Shown: positions 1 to 5,405 of the stretch, piece by piece
How the letters are laid out: each line of letters opens with the position of its first letter
How positions within the stretch are numbered: the stretch's first letter is position 1
DNA from: Rhodospirillaceae bacterium
Lineage (GTDB): Bacteria; Pseudomonadota; Alphaproteobacteria; CADEGL01
Length of the DNA: 8,211 nt
NCBI GenBank assembly: GCA_018699755.1
Contig: JABIRQ010000098.1
Location: 1 to 8,211 of the forward strand
Direction of reading: 5' to 3'
Notes under the pieces: generated by a model
What the model was told of the DNA's origin: nothing
Seen by the model: only the letters and a program-made list of their open reading frames with translations
The model's database searches: none
Made by a program: the position numbers and the translations under genes

Positions 1-2
1 AA

Positions 3-437
3 ATGTGGGAGGAGGAGTTGAACAAGGTTGTGGAATTTCTCGACTTGGAAATCGCCGCGCTCTCTCCGGAAGAGGACTTGTGGGAGAAAACCAAGGAATA
101 TCTGGATAAGGTGATCGCTTCCATGGCTACACGATTGCCGAATGATAAGAAGTTGTCGAACGATTTGGAAAGTGTAAGGGAGAAGCTGGAAGCACTGCGC
201 CCGCCCGTCGACGATATCGAGGATTTTTGGACGCCGATGGAGAAGGCGCGGGTATCGGCCATGCTGGCCTGCGGCTTCCATGGCACCGCCGACAGCCTGG
301 CGGACCAGTTGGCGCCGTTTATCAAACAAACCGGCGCGGACGAGCTGATGATCGCCTGCTCCATCTATGATCACCCGGCCCGGGTTCATTCGTATGAAAT
401 CCTGGCCGATGTACAGCGTAAATTGGAGGGGGAATAA
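3..437 (+). CDS. Chimeric or remnant protein: charged helical N-terminus joined to the C-terminal end of a luciferase-like flavin monooxygenase
   Basis: This frame encodes 144 residues if the ATG at base 3 is the start. It lies at the window edge, so the frame may begin further upstream. Residues about 66-137 (PPVDDIEDFW, then GADELM, IYDHPAR, SYEILADV) match what I know of the C-terminal end of luciferase-like monooxygenases of the MsnO8/YhbW type, normally flavin enzymes of about 330 residues. The rest of that barrel is absent: residues 1-65 are instead a highly charged, probably helical stretch I cannot assign. By my count bases 1-180 are about 47% GC, well below the rest of the window, so the composition changes close to where the homology starts (about base 200). 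Only a small C-terminal piece of the barrel remains, so flavin monooxygenase activity is unlikely. GGAGG near its end (425-429) serves the next gene, which starts two bases after this stop, so the two are probably co-transcribed. It may be a decayed gene or a domesticated fusion. Confidence 0.6.
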   Translation: MWEEELNKVVEFLDLEIAALSPEEDLWEKTKEYLDKVIASMATRLPNDKKLSNDLESVREKLEALRPPVDDIEDFWTPMEKARVSAMLACGFHGTADSLADQLAPFIKQTGADELMIACSIYDHPARVHSYEILADVQRKLEGE

Positions 438-439
438 CC

Positions 440-1645
440 ATGCTTGACCGGGACCAAGAGGCGTTGCGCCAACAAGCCAGGGAACTGGCGGGGGGGGAGA
501 TCGCGGCACGGGCAGCAGGGGTGGACCAATCGGAACAATACCCCTGGGATAACGTGGAAACCCTGAAGGACGCCGGTTTCTTCGGCATGACCATCCCAAA
601 GGAATACGGCGGTAAGGGTCTGGGCTATCTGGATGCCGTCCTGGTGGTAGAGGAAATGGCCAAGGTCTGCGGCGTCTCGGGCCGCATTGCGGTGGAGGCC
701 AACATGGGCGCCATCGGCGCCATCATGACCTATGGCACGGAAGAGCAAAAACGCCTGGCCGCCGATCTGGTCCTCGCGGGCGACAAGCCGGCGATCTGCA
801 TCACCGAGCCCGATGCGGGCAGCGCGGCGACCGAGATGACCACGCGGGCGGACAAGCGCGGCAACGGTTATGTCCTGAACGGCAAGAAGCATTGGATCAC
901 CGGGGCCGGGGTCTCGCGCCTGCACCTGATCTTCGCCCGGGTCTTCGACGAGGCTGGGGCGGAGGAGGGCATCGGCGCCTTCATCGCCCTGCGCGACGAG
1001 ACCGAAGGCCTGGTCGTCGGCAAGCGCGAGCCGACCATGGGCCTGCGCGGCATCCCGGAGGCCGAATTGCTGTTCCAGGACATGGTCGTGCCCGCCGGCA
1101 TGGTGCTGATTCCGCCGCGCGGCCTGCGCAAGGGCTTCGCCGATCTGATGAACGCCTACAATTCCCAGCGGGTGGGTGCGGCGACGGTGGCCTTGGGCCT
1201 GGCCCAGGGGGCCTACGACCTGGGCCTCGGCTACGCCAAGGCGCGCGAGCAGTTCGGCCGGCCCATCGCGGAATTCCAGGGCCTGCAATGGATGCTGGCG
1301 GATATGAGCATCCAGCTCTCGGCCGCGCGGCTGATGATCCACGCGGCGGCGGCCAGCGCGGGCGCCGAATCGCCCTTTCCCGATGCGCTGATGGCGGCCC
1401 AGGCCAAGATCTTCGCGTCGGAAATGGCGATCCGGGTGACCAACGACGCCCTGCAACTGCATGGCGCGCCGGGCTATTCCCGCAACAACCCGCTGGAGCG
1501 CATGGCCCGCGACGCGCGCATGTTCACCATCGGCGGCGGGACCGCCCAGATCCTGCGCACCATGGTGGCGGGACGCATCCTCGACATGAAATTGCCCCAG
1601 ACCCGCGACGGCCATGCCAAGCTGGCGGCCAGGGCGGCGGAGTAG
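440..1645 (+). CDS. acd: Acyl-CoA dehydrogenase-fold protein, probable 3-sulfinopropanoyl-CoA desulfinase
   Basis: This is a 401-residue protein with full acyl-CoA dehydrogenase architecture: an N-terminal helical domain, the central signature ICITEPDAGSAATEM (119-133) and a C-terminal FAD-binding helical domain with REQFGRP (269-275). The usual catalytic glutamate of the 'YEGT' motif is missing: the protein reads TIGGGTAQILR (363-373). The alternative glutamate position used by isovaleryl-CoA dehydrogenase appears to be Gln243 (NSQRVG). From memory, 3-sulfinopropanoyl-CoA desulfinase of Advenella mimigardefordensis has the same losses, with a key Arg (about 84) and Gln (about 246). Here Arg82 (SGRIAV) and Gln243 fit, and EQYPWDNV, GDKPAICI and ILDMKLPQTRDG look nearly shared. 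That cytoplasmic FAD enzyme hydrolyses 3-sulfinopropanoyl-CoA to propionyl-CoA and sulfite in organosulfur breakdown, without net oxidation. GGAGG at 425-429 supports the start. No CoA-transferase or sulfite-handling gene is visible, so the pathway is unconfirmed; an ordinary acyl-CoA dehydrogenase of unknown substrate is the alternative. Confidence 0.78.
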   Translation: MLDRDQEALRQQARELAGGEIAARAAGVDQSEQYPWDNVETLKDAGFFGMTIPKEYGGKGLGYLDAVLVVEEMAKVCGVSGRIAVEANMGAIGAIMTYGTEEQKRLAADLVLAGDKPAICITEPDAGSAATEMTTRADKRGNGYVLNGKKHWITGAGVSRLHLIFARVFDEAGAEEGIGAFIALRDETEGLVVGKREPTMGLRGIPEAELLFQDMVVPAGMVLIPPRGLRKGFADLMNAYNSQRVGAATVALGLAQGAYDLGLGYAKAREQFGRPIAEFQGLQWMLADMSIQLSAARLMIHAAAASAGAESPFPDALMAAQAKIFASEMAIRVTNDALQLHGAPGYSRNNPLERMARDARMFTIGGGTAQILRTMVAGRILDMKLPQTRDGHAKLAARAAE

Positions 1646-1660
1646 GGCGCGCAACATGCC

Positions 1661-1734
1661 GTCATGCCCCGGCGAAGTCCGGGGTATCCAGTCGGCGAGG
1701 TGTCTGGATTGCCTGGGCTTCGCCGGGCAATGAC
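1661..1734. repeat. REP-like compound palindrome between convergent genes
   Basis: Two 31-base arms, 1661-1691 and 1704-1734, are inverted copies with about 6 mismatches, separated by 12 bases. The outer ends are GTCAT and ATGAC, the inner ends ATCCAG and CTGGAT. Each arm also contains its own small hairpin: CCCCGG/CCGGGG (1667-1672 with 1679-1684) and GCCTGG/CCGGGC (1711-1716 with 1723-1728, one G-T pair). The GTCATxGCCCGG...ATCCAG style is familiar from dispersed palindromic repeats in alphaproteobacterial genomes. It sits between two genes that converge, so it could act as a terminator or transcript-end stabiliser for both. That role is inferred from position only, as there is no T-run. 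Confidence 0.8.
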
Positions 1735-1766
1735 GAAGTCGGGGCTAAAGCGGCCGGGCTACGTCT

Positions 1767-2339
1767 CTACCGGTCCATCACGTGGTATTCGCGGTTGGGC
1801 ATCATGTCTAGGCCGGCGGCCATGCGGTTGGTGTAGTTGAAGAAACTCGCCGTCTCAATCACGTCCCAGACGCCCTGGTCGTCGAGCCCGGCGTCGCGCA
1901 GGGCTTGGCGGTCCGTATCGTCGATCTCCAGGGATGCCGTGGTCTGCTTCCAGGCGAAGTCGAGGATGGCGCGCATCCGGGCGTCCAGCGGAGCGATGCG
2001 GTAGTTCATCGCCAGCATCTCGCCCAGTTCCGGATCGCCCGAGAGTTCGCGCACGGCTTGGCCATGGGCGACGAGGCAGTAGTAGCAGCGGTTGGCCGAT
2101 GAGACGACGACCGCGATCATCTCTCGCTCGAGCTTGGAGAGCGCCGTCTCCTCCAGCATCAGCTCGTTATAGGTGGCGATGAAGTTGCGCAGGCGCTGAG
2201 GCCGGAAGGCATAGGCGCGGATGACGTTGGGGACGAAGCCCAGCTTCTCCTCGCAGATGCGCATGTATTTCTGCAGATCGGGGTCCAGGTCCTCCGGTTC
2301 CGGCACCGGCAGGGCGTGAATATGATCGGGCTGGGGCAT
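1767..2339 (-). CDS. Peroxidase-related AhpD-like protein (carboxymuconolactone decarboxylase fold)
   Basis: This encodes a 190-residue all-helical protein. The AhpD-like core is at residues 80-93, SSANRCYYCLVAHG, with the redox CxxC pair Cys85 and Cys88 and the nearby His92. AhpD proteins use this arrangement for thiol-based peroxide reduction. The length and the opening (PVPEPEDLDPDLQKY, then LGFVPN) fit the uncharacterised 'peroxidase-related enzyme' subgroup rather than AhpD itself. Physiological substrate and electron donor are unknown. The frame stays open 37 codons further upstream, but that extension runs through a palindromic repeat. The ATG at 2339 is preferred because GGAG lies 8 bases ahead of it (plus-strand CTCC at 2348-2351) and family-like sequence begins there. 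It lies 185 bases downstream of aroC on the same strand, separated by the repeat pair, so co-transcription is uncertain. Confidence 0.82.
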   Translation of the reverse strand: MPQPDHIHALPVPEPEDLDPDLQKYMRICEEKLGFVPNVIRAYAFRPQRLRNFIATYNELMLEETALSKLEREMIAVVVSSANRCYYCLVAHGQAVRELSGDPELGEMLAMNYRIAPLDARMRAILDFAWKQTTASLEIDDTDRQALRDAGLDDQGVWDVIETASFFNYTNRMAAGLDMMPNREYHVMDR

Positions 2340-2391
2340 GGTCGACACTCCGGTTTCGGTCTCGGCGCTCTTCGAACCTCTCTTGGCGGCT

Positions 2392-2435
2392 CCTCGCCCT
2401 TCGAGACGGCCCTGTCGGGCCTCCTCAGGGTGAGG
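2392..2435. repeat. Palindromic intergenic repeat, copy 1 of an inverted pair
   Basis: This 44-base unit runs from CCTCGCCCTTCGAGACGG to CCTCCTCAGGGTGAGG. It folds on itself: CCTCGCCCT near the left end pairs with AGGGTGAGG at the right end (one G-T pair), with an inner GGCCC/GGGCC stem. The sequence style (CTTCGAGACGGC...GCCTCCTCAGG.TGAGG) is a familiar dispersed element of alphaproteobacterial intergenic DNA. It lies in the 5' region of the peroxidase-related gene and creates a false upstream extension of that gene's frame. Confidence 0.75.
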
Positions 2436-2455
2436 ACCTAGAGCGAGCAACGTTT

Positions 2456-2499
2456 CCTCATCCTGAGGAGCGCGCTTGGCGCGCGTCTCGAAGGATGAA
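2456..2499. repeat. Palindromic intergenic repeat, copy 2 in opposite orientation
   Basis: The unit runs from CCTCATCCTGAGGAGCGCGC to GTCTCGAAGGATGAA. Its reverse complement matches copy 1 at 2392-2435 along most of its length, with CTTCGAGACG and CTCCTCAGG shared and the central stem differing (GCGCGC/GCGCGC here, GGCCC/GGGCC there). Paired stem changes of this kind suggest that folding, not sequence, is kept. The two copies are 20 bases apart, so the pair can also form one large stem. It lies just past the aroC stop codon on the minus strand and could stabilise or end that transcript. Confidence 0.75.
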
Positions 2500-2524
2500 G
2501 TGGCACAGCTTTACAGCCGCGTCT

Positions 2525-3610
2525 CTACAGCCCGACCTGAGCGCGGTGGCGCAGCAGGTGGTCGGCCAGAACGATGGCCATCATGGCTTCGCCCACGGGC
2601 ACGGCGCGGATGCCGACGCAGGGGTCGTGGCGGCCGGTGGTGCGGATCTCGACCTCCTCGCCGCCTGCCGTCACGCCGGGGCGGGGGATCGGGATCGAGC
2701 TGGTCGGCTTGACCGCGAAGCGCAGCACGATGTCCTGGCCGCTCGAGATGCCGCCCAGGATGCCGCCGGCATGGTTGGTCTCGAAGGCGACCTTGCCGTC
2801 CTTCATGCGCATGGCGTCGTGGGCCTCTTCGCCGGGCATGGCGGCGGCCGCGAAGCCGGAGCCGATCTCCACCCCCTTGACCGCATTGATGCTCATCATC
2901 GCCGTGGCGAGATCGGCGTCGAGCTTGCCGTAGACCGGTTCGCCCAACCCGGCGGGAACGCCCGAAGCATGGATTTCGATGACCGCTCCGGCGGAGGAGC
3001 CGGCCTTGCGCACGCCGTCGAGATAGCCTTCCCAGGCCTTCGCGGCCTCGGCGTCGGGGCACCAGAAGGGGTTGTCCCCGACGATACCCCAGTCCCAGCG
3101 GGACCGGTCGATCTCGTGCGGACCGATGCGGACCAGGGCGCCGCGGATCGTCACCGGCGCGCCCAGGACATGGTCGAGGATCTTGCGCGCAACTGCGCCG
3201 GCAGCGACCCGCATGGCGGTCTCGCGCGCGCTCGACCGGCCGCCGCCGCGATAGTCGCGGATGCCGTATTTGGCCTGATAGGTGTAATCGGCATGGCCCG
3301 GACGGAAGCGGTCGGCGATATCCGAGTAATCCTTCGAGCGCTGGTCCATGTTCTCGACCATGAGGGCGATGGGAGTGCCCGTCGTCATCCCCTCGAAGAC
3401 TCCCGAGAGGATGCGCACGATATCGGGCTCGCGTCGCTGGGTGGTGAAACGCGACTGGCCCGGCTTGCGCTTGTCCATGAAGCCCTGGATATCCGCCTCT
3501 GCGAGAGGCATGCGCGGGGGCACGCCGTCGACCACGCAGCCGATGGCGGGGCCGTGACTCTCGCCCCAGGTCGTGAAGCGGAAGAGCCGGCCGAAGCTGT
3601 TGTCCGACAT
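2525..3610 (-). CDS. aroC: Chorismate synthase
   Basis: This 361-residue cytoplasmic enzyme converts 5-enolpyruvylshikimate 3-phosphate to chorismate, the last step of the shikimate pathway, using reduced FMN without net redox change. Family signatures are all present: WGESHGPAIGCVVDGVPP (15-32), RFRPGHADYTYQAKYG (101-116), RDYRGGGRSSARET (118-131), and a late RHDPCVGIRAVPVGEA (327-342). His19 and His106 match the two histidines regarded as catalytic in the family. Full length is as expected. I chose the ATG at 3610 because MSDNSFGRLFRFTTWGE is the normal family N-terminus. The frame is open 25 codons further, but that would run into fabI. Its ribosome site is weak. It follows the fabI stop by 13 bases, so translation probably depends on an upstream fabI transcript. 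FMN supply probably needs a separate reductase, since this looks like the monofunctional bacterial form. Confidence 0.97.
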   Translation of the reverse strand: MSDNSFGRLFRFTTWGESHGPAIGCVVDGVPPRMPLAEADIQGFMDKRKPGQSRFTTQRREPDIVRILSGVFEGMTTGTPIALMVENMDQRSKDYSDIADRFRPGHADYTYQAKYGIRDYRGGGRSSARETAMRVAAGAVARKILDHVLGAPVTIRGALVRIGPHEIDRSRWDWGIVGDNPFWCPDAEAAKAWEGYLDGVRKAGSSAGAVIEIHASGVPAGLGEPVYGKLDADLATAMMSINAVKGVEIGSGFAAAAMPGEEAHDAMRMKDGKVAFETNHAGGILGGISSGQDIVLRFAVKPTSSIPIPRPGVTAGGEEVEIRTTGRHDPCVGIRAVPVGEAMMAIVLADHLLRHRAQVGL

Positions 3611-3623
3611 GGCCGGGTCCGGT

Positions 3624-4463
3624 CTAGGTTTTCCGCGGAAACTCGCCGAGCATTTTGGCCAGCTCGGCCGCCTGATCCACGGCAATCATGCCGACGACGT
3701 GATAGCCGCTATCGACATGATGGGTCTCGCCGGTCATGGCACTGCCCAGGTCGCTCAACAGATAGAGGCCGGTCGAGCCGACCTCCTCCGTCGTGACGTT
3801 GCGCCGCAAGGGCGAGTTCAACTCGTTCCATTTCAGGATATGGCGGAAATCGCCGATGCCCGAGGCCGCAAGGGTCTTGATCGGGCCGGCCGAGATGGCG
3901 TTCACGCGGATGCCCTGGCCGCCCAGATCGACGGCGAGATACCGCACGCTCGCCTCAAGCGCCGCCTTGGCCACACCCATCACGTTGTAATGGGGCATGA
4001 CCCGCTCGGCACCGTAATAGGTCAGGGTCAGCAGGCTGCCGCCGTTCGTCATGATGGCGGCGGCGCGGCGGCACATCTCGGTGAAGGAGTAGCAGGAGAT
4101 GTCCATGGTCCGCTGGAAGTTGTCGCGCGTCGTGTCGACATAGCGGCCCTTGAGTTGATCCTTGTCCGAATAGGCGATGGCATGGACGGCGAAATCCAGT
4201 CCGCCCCAACGCTCCTCGATCGCATCGAAGGCGGCGGCCATGCTGTCGCCGTCGGTCACGTCGCAGGGCAGGACGAGATCGGAACCGATCGAATCCGCCA
4301 GCGGCCGGACGCGCTTCTCCAGCGCCTCGCCCTGATAGGTGAAGGCCAGCTCGGCGCCTTGTTCTGCGACTGCGCGCGCAATGCCCCAGGCGATGGAGCG
4401 GTCGTTCGCAACCCCCATCACCAGGCCGCGCTTGCCGGCCATCAATCCATCCGATCCTGCCAT
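3624..4463 (-). CDS. fabI: Enoyl-[acyl-carrier-protein] reductase (NADH), FabI type
   Basis: This 279-residue member of the short-chain dehydrogenase superfamily reduces trans-2-enoyl-ACP to acyl-ACP, the last step of each type II fatty acid elongation cycle, in the cytoplasm as a tetramer. The variant nucleotide-binding motif MGVANDRSIAWGIA spans 16-29. The FabI catalytic pattern is Tyr149, Tyr159 and Lys166 in LTYYGAERVMPHYNVMGVAKAAL-type sequence, equal to Tyr146, Tyr156 and Lys163 of E. coli as I recall them. NAISAGPIKTLAASGI (188-203) is the typical substrate-loop region. Position 97 is Ala where E. coli has Gly93, a difference also normal in some sensitive species, so nothing about triclosan can be concluded. 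The start is set by a strong GGAGG 7 bases upstream (plus-strand 4471-4475). aroC follows 13 bases after the stop, so the two are a likely operon; a hairpin and tandem repeats lie in its upstream region. Confidence 0.96.
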   Translation of the reverse strand: MAGSDGLMAGKRGLVMGVANDRSIAWGIARAVAEQGAELAFTYQGEALEKRVRPLADSIGSDLVLPCDVTDGDSMAAAFDAIEERWGGLDFAVHAIAYSDKDQLKGRYVDTTRDNFQRTMDISCYSFTEMCRRAAAIMTNGGSLLTLTYYGAERVMPHYNVMGVAKAALEASVRYLAVDLGGQGIRVNAISAGPIKTLAASGIGDFRHILKWNELNSPLRRNVTTEEVGSTGLYLLSDLGSAMTGETHHVDSGYHVVGMIAVDQAAELAKMLGEFPRKT

Positions 4464-4480
4464 CCCTGCTCCTCCATGCG

Positions 4481-4497
4481 CGCCGGGAGTCCCGGCG
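4481..4497 (-). promoter_or_regulatory. Perfect hairpin in the fabI leader, next to the ribosome binding site
   Basis: CGCCGGG (4481-4487) and CCCGGCG (4491-4497) are perfect inverted arms around a 3-base centre. On the fabI strand the palindrome ends 5 bases before the GGAGG ribosome site. It could be an RNA hairpin that modulates ribosome access, or a DNA operator for a dimeric regulator. Neither role can be shown from sequence alone. Confidence 0.45.
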
Positions 4498-4505
4498 ACG
4501 GCCGC

Positions 4506-4532
4506 ATCCTACACAATCGGTTCTTGGGGCAA
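4506..4532 (-). promoter_or_regulatory. Candidate fabI promoter
   Basis: On the minus strand, TTGCCC (4532-4527) and TAGGAT (4511-4506) resemble -35 and -10 boxes, 3-4 of 6 bases matching the vegetative consensus each. The 15-base spacing is shorter than ideal. It would start transcription some 35-40 bases ahead of the fabI ATG, placing the 4481-4497 hairpin in or at the start of the leader. This is a weak call; the main support is that a terminator-like hairpin separates fabI from the gene upstream. Confidence 0.25.
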
Positions 4533-4546
4533 AAGGACGCGCCGCA

Positions 4547-4616
4547 GGCGCAAATCGCCCCAGGCGCGAATCGAAACGGGCGCGAATCGAAACGGGCGCG
4601 AATCGAAACGGGCGCG
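4547..4616. repeat. 16-bp tandem direct repeat upstream of fabI
   Basis: The unit GGCGCGAATCGAAACG occurs three times without a mismatch at 4563-4578, 4579-4594 and 4595-4610, followed by a partial GGCGCG to 4616. An in-phase degenerate copy with about five differences precedes it at 4547-4562. There are no spacers, so it is not a CRISPR. It lies in the 200-base gap between fabI and the lipoprotein gene, ending 84 bases from the fabI start. Identical adjacent copies suggest recent expansion by slippage; a protein-binding array is possible but unproven. Confidence 0.9.
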
Positions 4617-4635
4617 GCCCTTGCGGACCACGCCC
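4610..4635 (-). terminator. Possible intrinsic terminator after the lipoprotein gene
   Basis: Read on the minus strand, GGGCGTGG (4635-4628) pairs with CCGCGCCC (4617-4610) through an 8-base stem containing one G-T pair, with a 10-base loop. GTTTCG follows, a short T-run supplied by the tandem repeat. It lies 28 bases after the lipoprotein stop codon. The T-run is poor, so efficiency is doubtful. Confidence 0.4.
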
Positions 4636-4663
4636 GTTCCTCTCTAGGCGTAGAGCGCCGGGG

Positions 4664-5146
4664 CTACTCGACGATCTTCCAGGTGCCGTCCGGCTGGCGA
4701 CAGGCCGTGCCGTGGGCTTGCTGGACCTCGCCGCCGATATTCACGGTCTGCGAGAACTCGCGGCAGTAGGTGCCGTCGGAGCGCTGGAAGGTCCGGGTCG
4801 GCGTGATGGTGCCGGAATTGCCGGAATCCGGGTTCTGCCAGTTCCCGGACTGCCCGGTCTTGCTGGTTTCCAAGGTGCTTGTCGTGGACTGGTTCATGTA
4901 TTCGCGGTCGTTCTGGTCCAGGGCATTGCCGGCAAGGCCGCCCAGCAGGCCGCCGAGCAGGACGCCGGCCGCGATACCGGTCGCGCCGCCGCCGAGTTGG
5001 GAGGCGAGGAGGCCGCCGCCGGCCGCGCCGAGGGCGCCGCCCAGGACGGTCTTGGTTCCGATCCCGGACTGATCCTGTTGCTGCTGAGTACAAGCGACGA
5101 GCGCAAGCCCGAGCAGGGCGATGATGATGGTCTTGAAAGCGGTCAT
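4664..5146 (-). CDS. Glycine-zipper outer membrane lipoprotein, RT0821/Lpp0805 surface protein family
   Basis: This is a 160-residue protein. Residues 1-19 are a lipoprotein signal peptide: MTAFK, a hydrophobic run, then lipobox LVAC with Cys19 as the lipidated residue. Thr20 after the cysteine is not a retention signal, so the outer membrane is likely. A glutamine-rich linker (21-26) leads to a glycine-zipper region at about 32-75 (GGALGAAGGGLL, GVLLGGLLGGLAGNAL), which may insert in or pack against the membrane. The C-terminal part (about 115-160, TRTFQRSDGTYCREF, then GTACRQPDGTWKIV) matches the RT0821/Lpp0805 surface-antigen-like domain, with Cys128 and Cys149 possibly forming a disulfide. 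Exact function is unknown in the family; an envelope-structural role is inferred. The ATG at 5146 is chosen because it begins the signal peptide; an open upstream extension of 24 codons would bury it. The ribosome site is only a purine-rich GAGAGA. It is divergent from pdxH. Confidence 0.88.
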   Translation of the reverse strand: MTAFKTIIIALLGLALVACTQQQQDQSGIGTKTVLGGALGAAGGGLLASQLGGGATGIAAGVLLGGLLGGLAGNALDQNDREYMNQSTTSTLETSKTGQSGNWQNPDSGNSGTITPTRTFQRSDGTYCREFSQTVNIGGEVQQAHGTACRQPDGTWKIVE

Positions 5147-5280
5147 GGTCTTGTCTCTCTCCCGATCGATCCGTGATGGTTTCGTCTTCAACCCTCTCCC
5201 ACGCATCCTCGTCGCCATAAATTGGGTGCTAGTAATTTGCGATCACCGATCCTAGCGCGAATTATGGCTATCTTCAGGCC

Positions 5281-5310
5281 AGTATATCGTTATGGATGCG
5301 ACGAATTGAA
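5281..5310 (-). promoter_or_regulatory. Candidate promoter for the lipoprotein gene
   Basis: The minus strand carries TATACT (5286-5281), a 5-of-6 match to a -10 box, with a poor -35 TTCAAT (5310-5305) at 18 bases. A start here would leave a leader of about 125 bases. That leader contains the 5-base arms GCTAG (5228-5232) and CTAGC (5252-5256), which flank GATCACCGATC. The whole divergent gap 5147-5405 is visibly richer in A and T than the surrounding genes, as expected for promoter DNA, and holds no convincing gene. Confidence 0.3.
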
Positions 5311-5341
5311 GGGGGGCCGCGCATAGGAGGGTCTCGCCGGT

Positions 5342-5369
5342 TTGAAAATCGCCGGCTCTAGACTATGAA
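5342..5369 (+). promoter_or_regulatory. Candidate vegetative promoter for pdxH
   Basis: TTGAAA (5342-5347) matches the -35 consensus at 5 of 6 bases. TATGAA (5364-5369) matches the -10 at 4 of 6, with 16 bases between them. Transcription would begin near 5376, giving a leader of about 30 bases to the pdxH ATG. It would serve pdxH and the overlapping transporter gene together. Confidence 0.42.
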
Positions 5370-5405
5370 TCGCGGCTGTCTCAAGCATTGCGGCGGAGAA
5401 AGCCG

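Noticed and set aside
386..1657. A 423-codon open frame on the minus strand opposite the acyl-CoA dehydrogenase-fold gene
   Set aside because: Its translation is a His, Arg and Gly-rich low-order sequence with no recognisable domain, as expected opposite a GC-rich gene; the plus-strand product has clear family motifs.
2340..2450. A 37-residue N-terminal extension of the peroxidase-related protein
   Set aside because: It is translation of the palindromic repeat, and a good ribosome site marks the internal ATG at 2339.
2495..3796. A 433-codon plus-strand open frame opposite aroC and the end of fabI
   Set aside because: It is antisense to two well-supported enzymes, has shadow-like composition and no motif I recognise.
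4170..4175. Triclosan-resistance change in FabI (Ala97 where E. coli has Gly93)
   Set aside because: Alanine is normal at this position in FabI proteins of some sensitive species, so no resistance can be inferred.
4547..4616. CRISPR array
   Set aside because: The 16-bp units are directly adjacent with no spacers, and no cas gene is present.
3573..4769. A 398-codon plus-strand open frame opposite fabI and the repeat region
   Set aside because: It crosses fabI, a tandem repeat and the end of the lipoprotein gene, and its residues look like a reverse-strand shadow.
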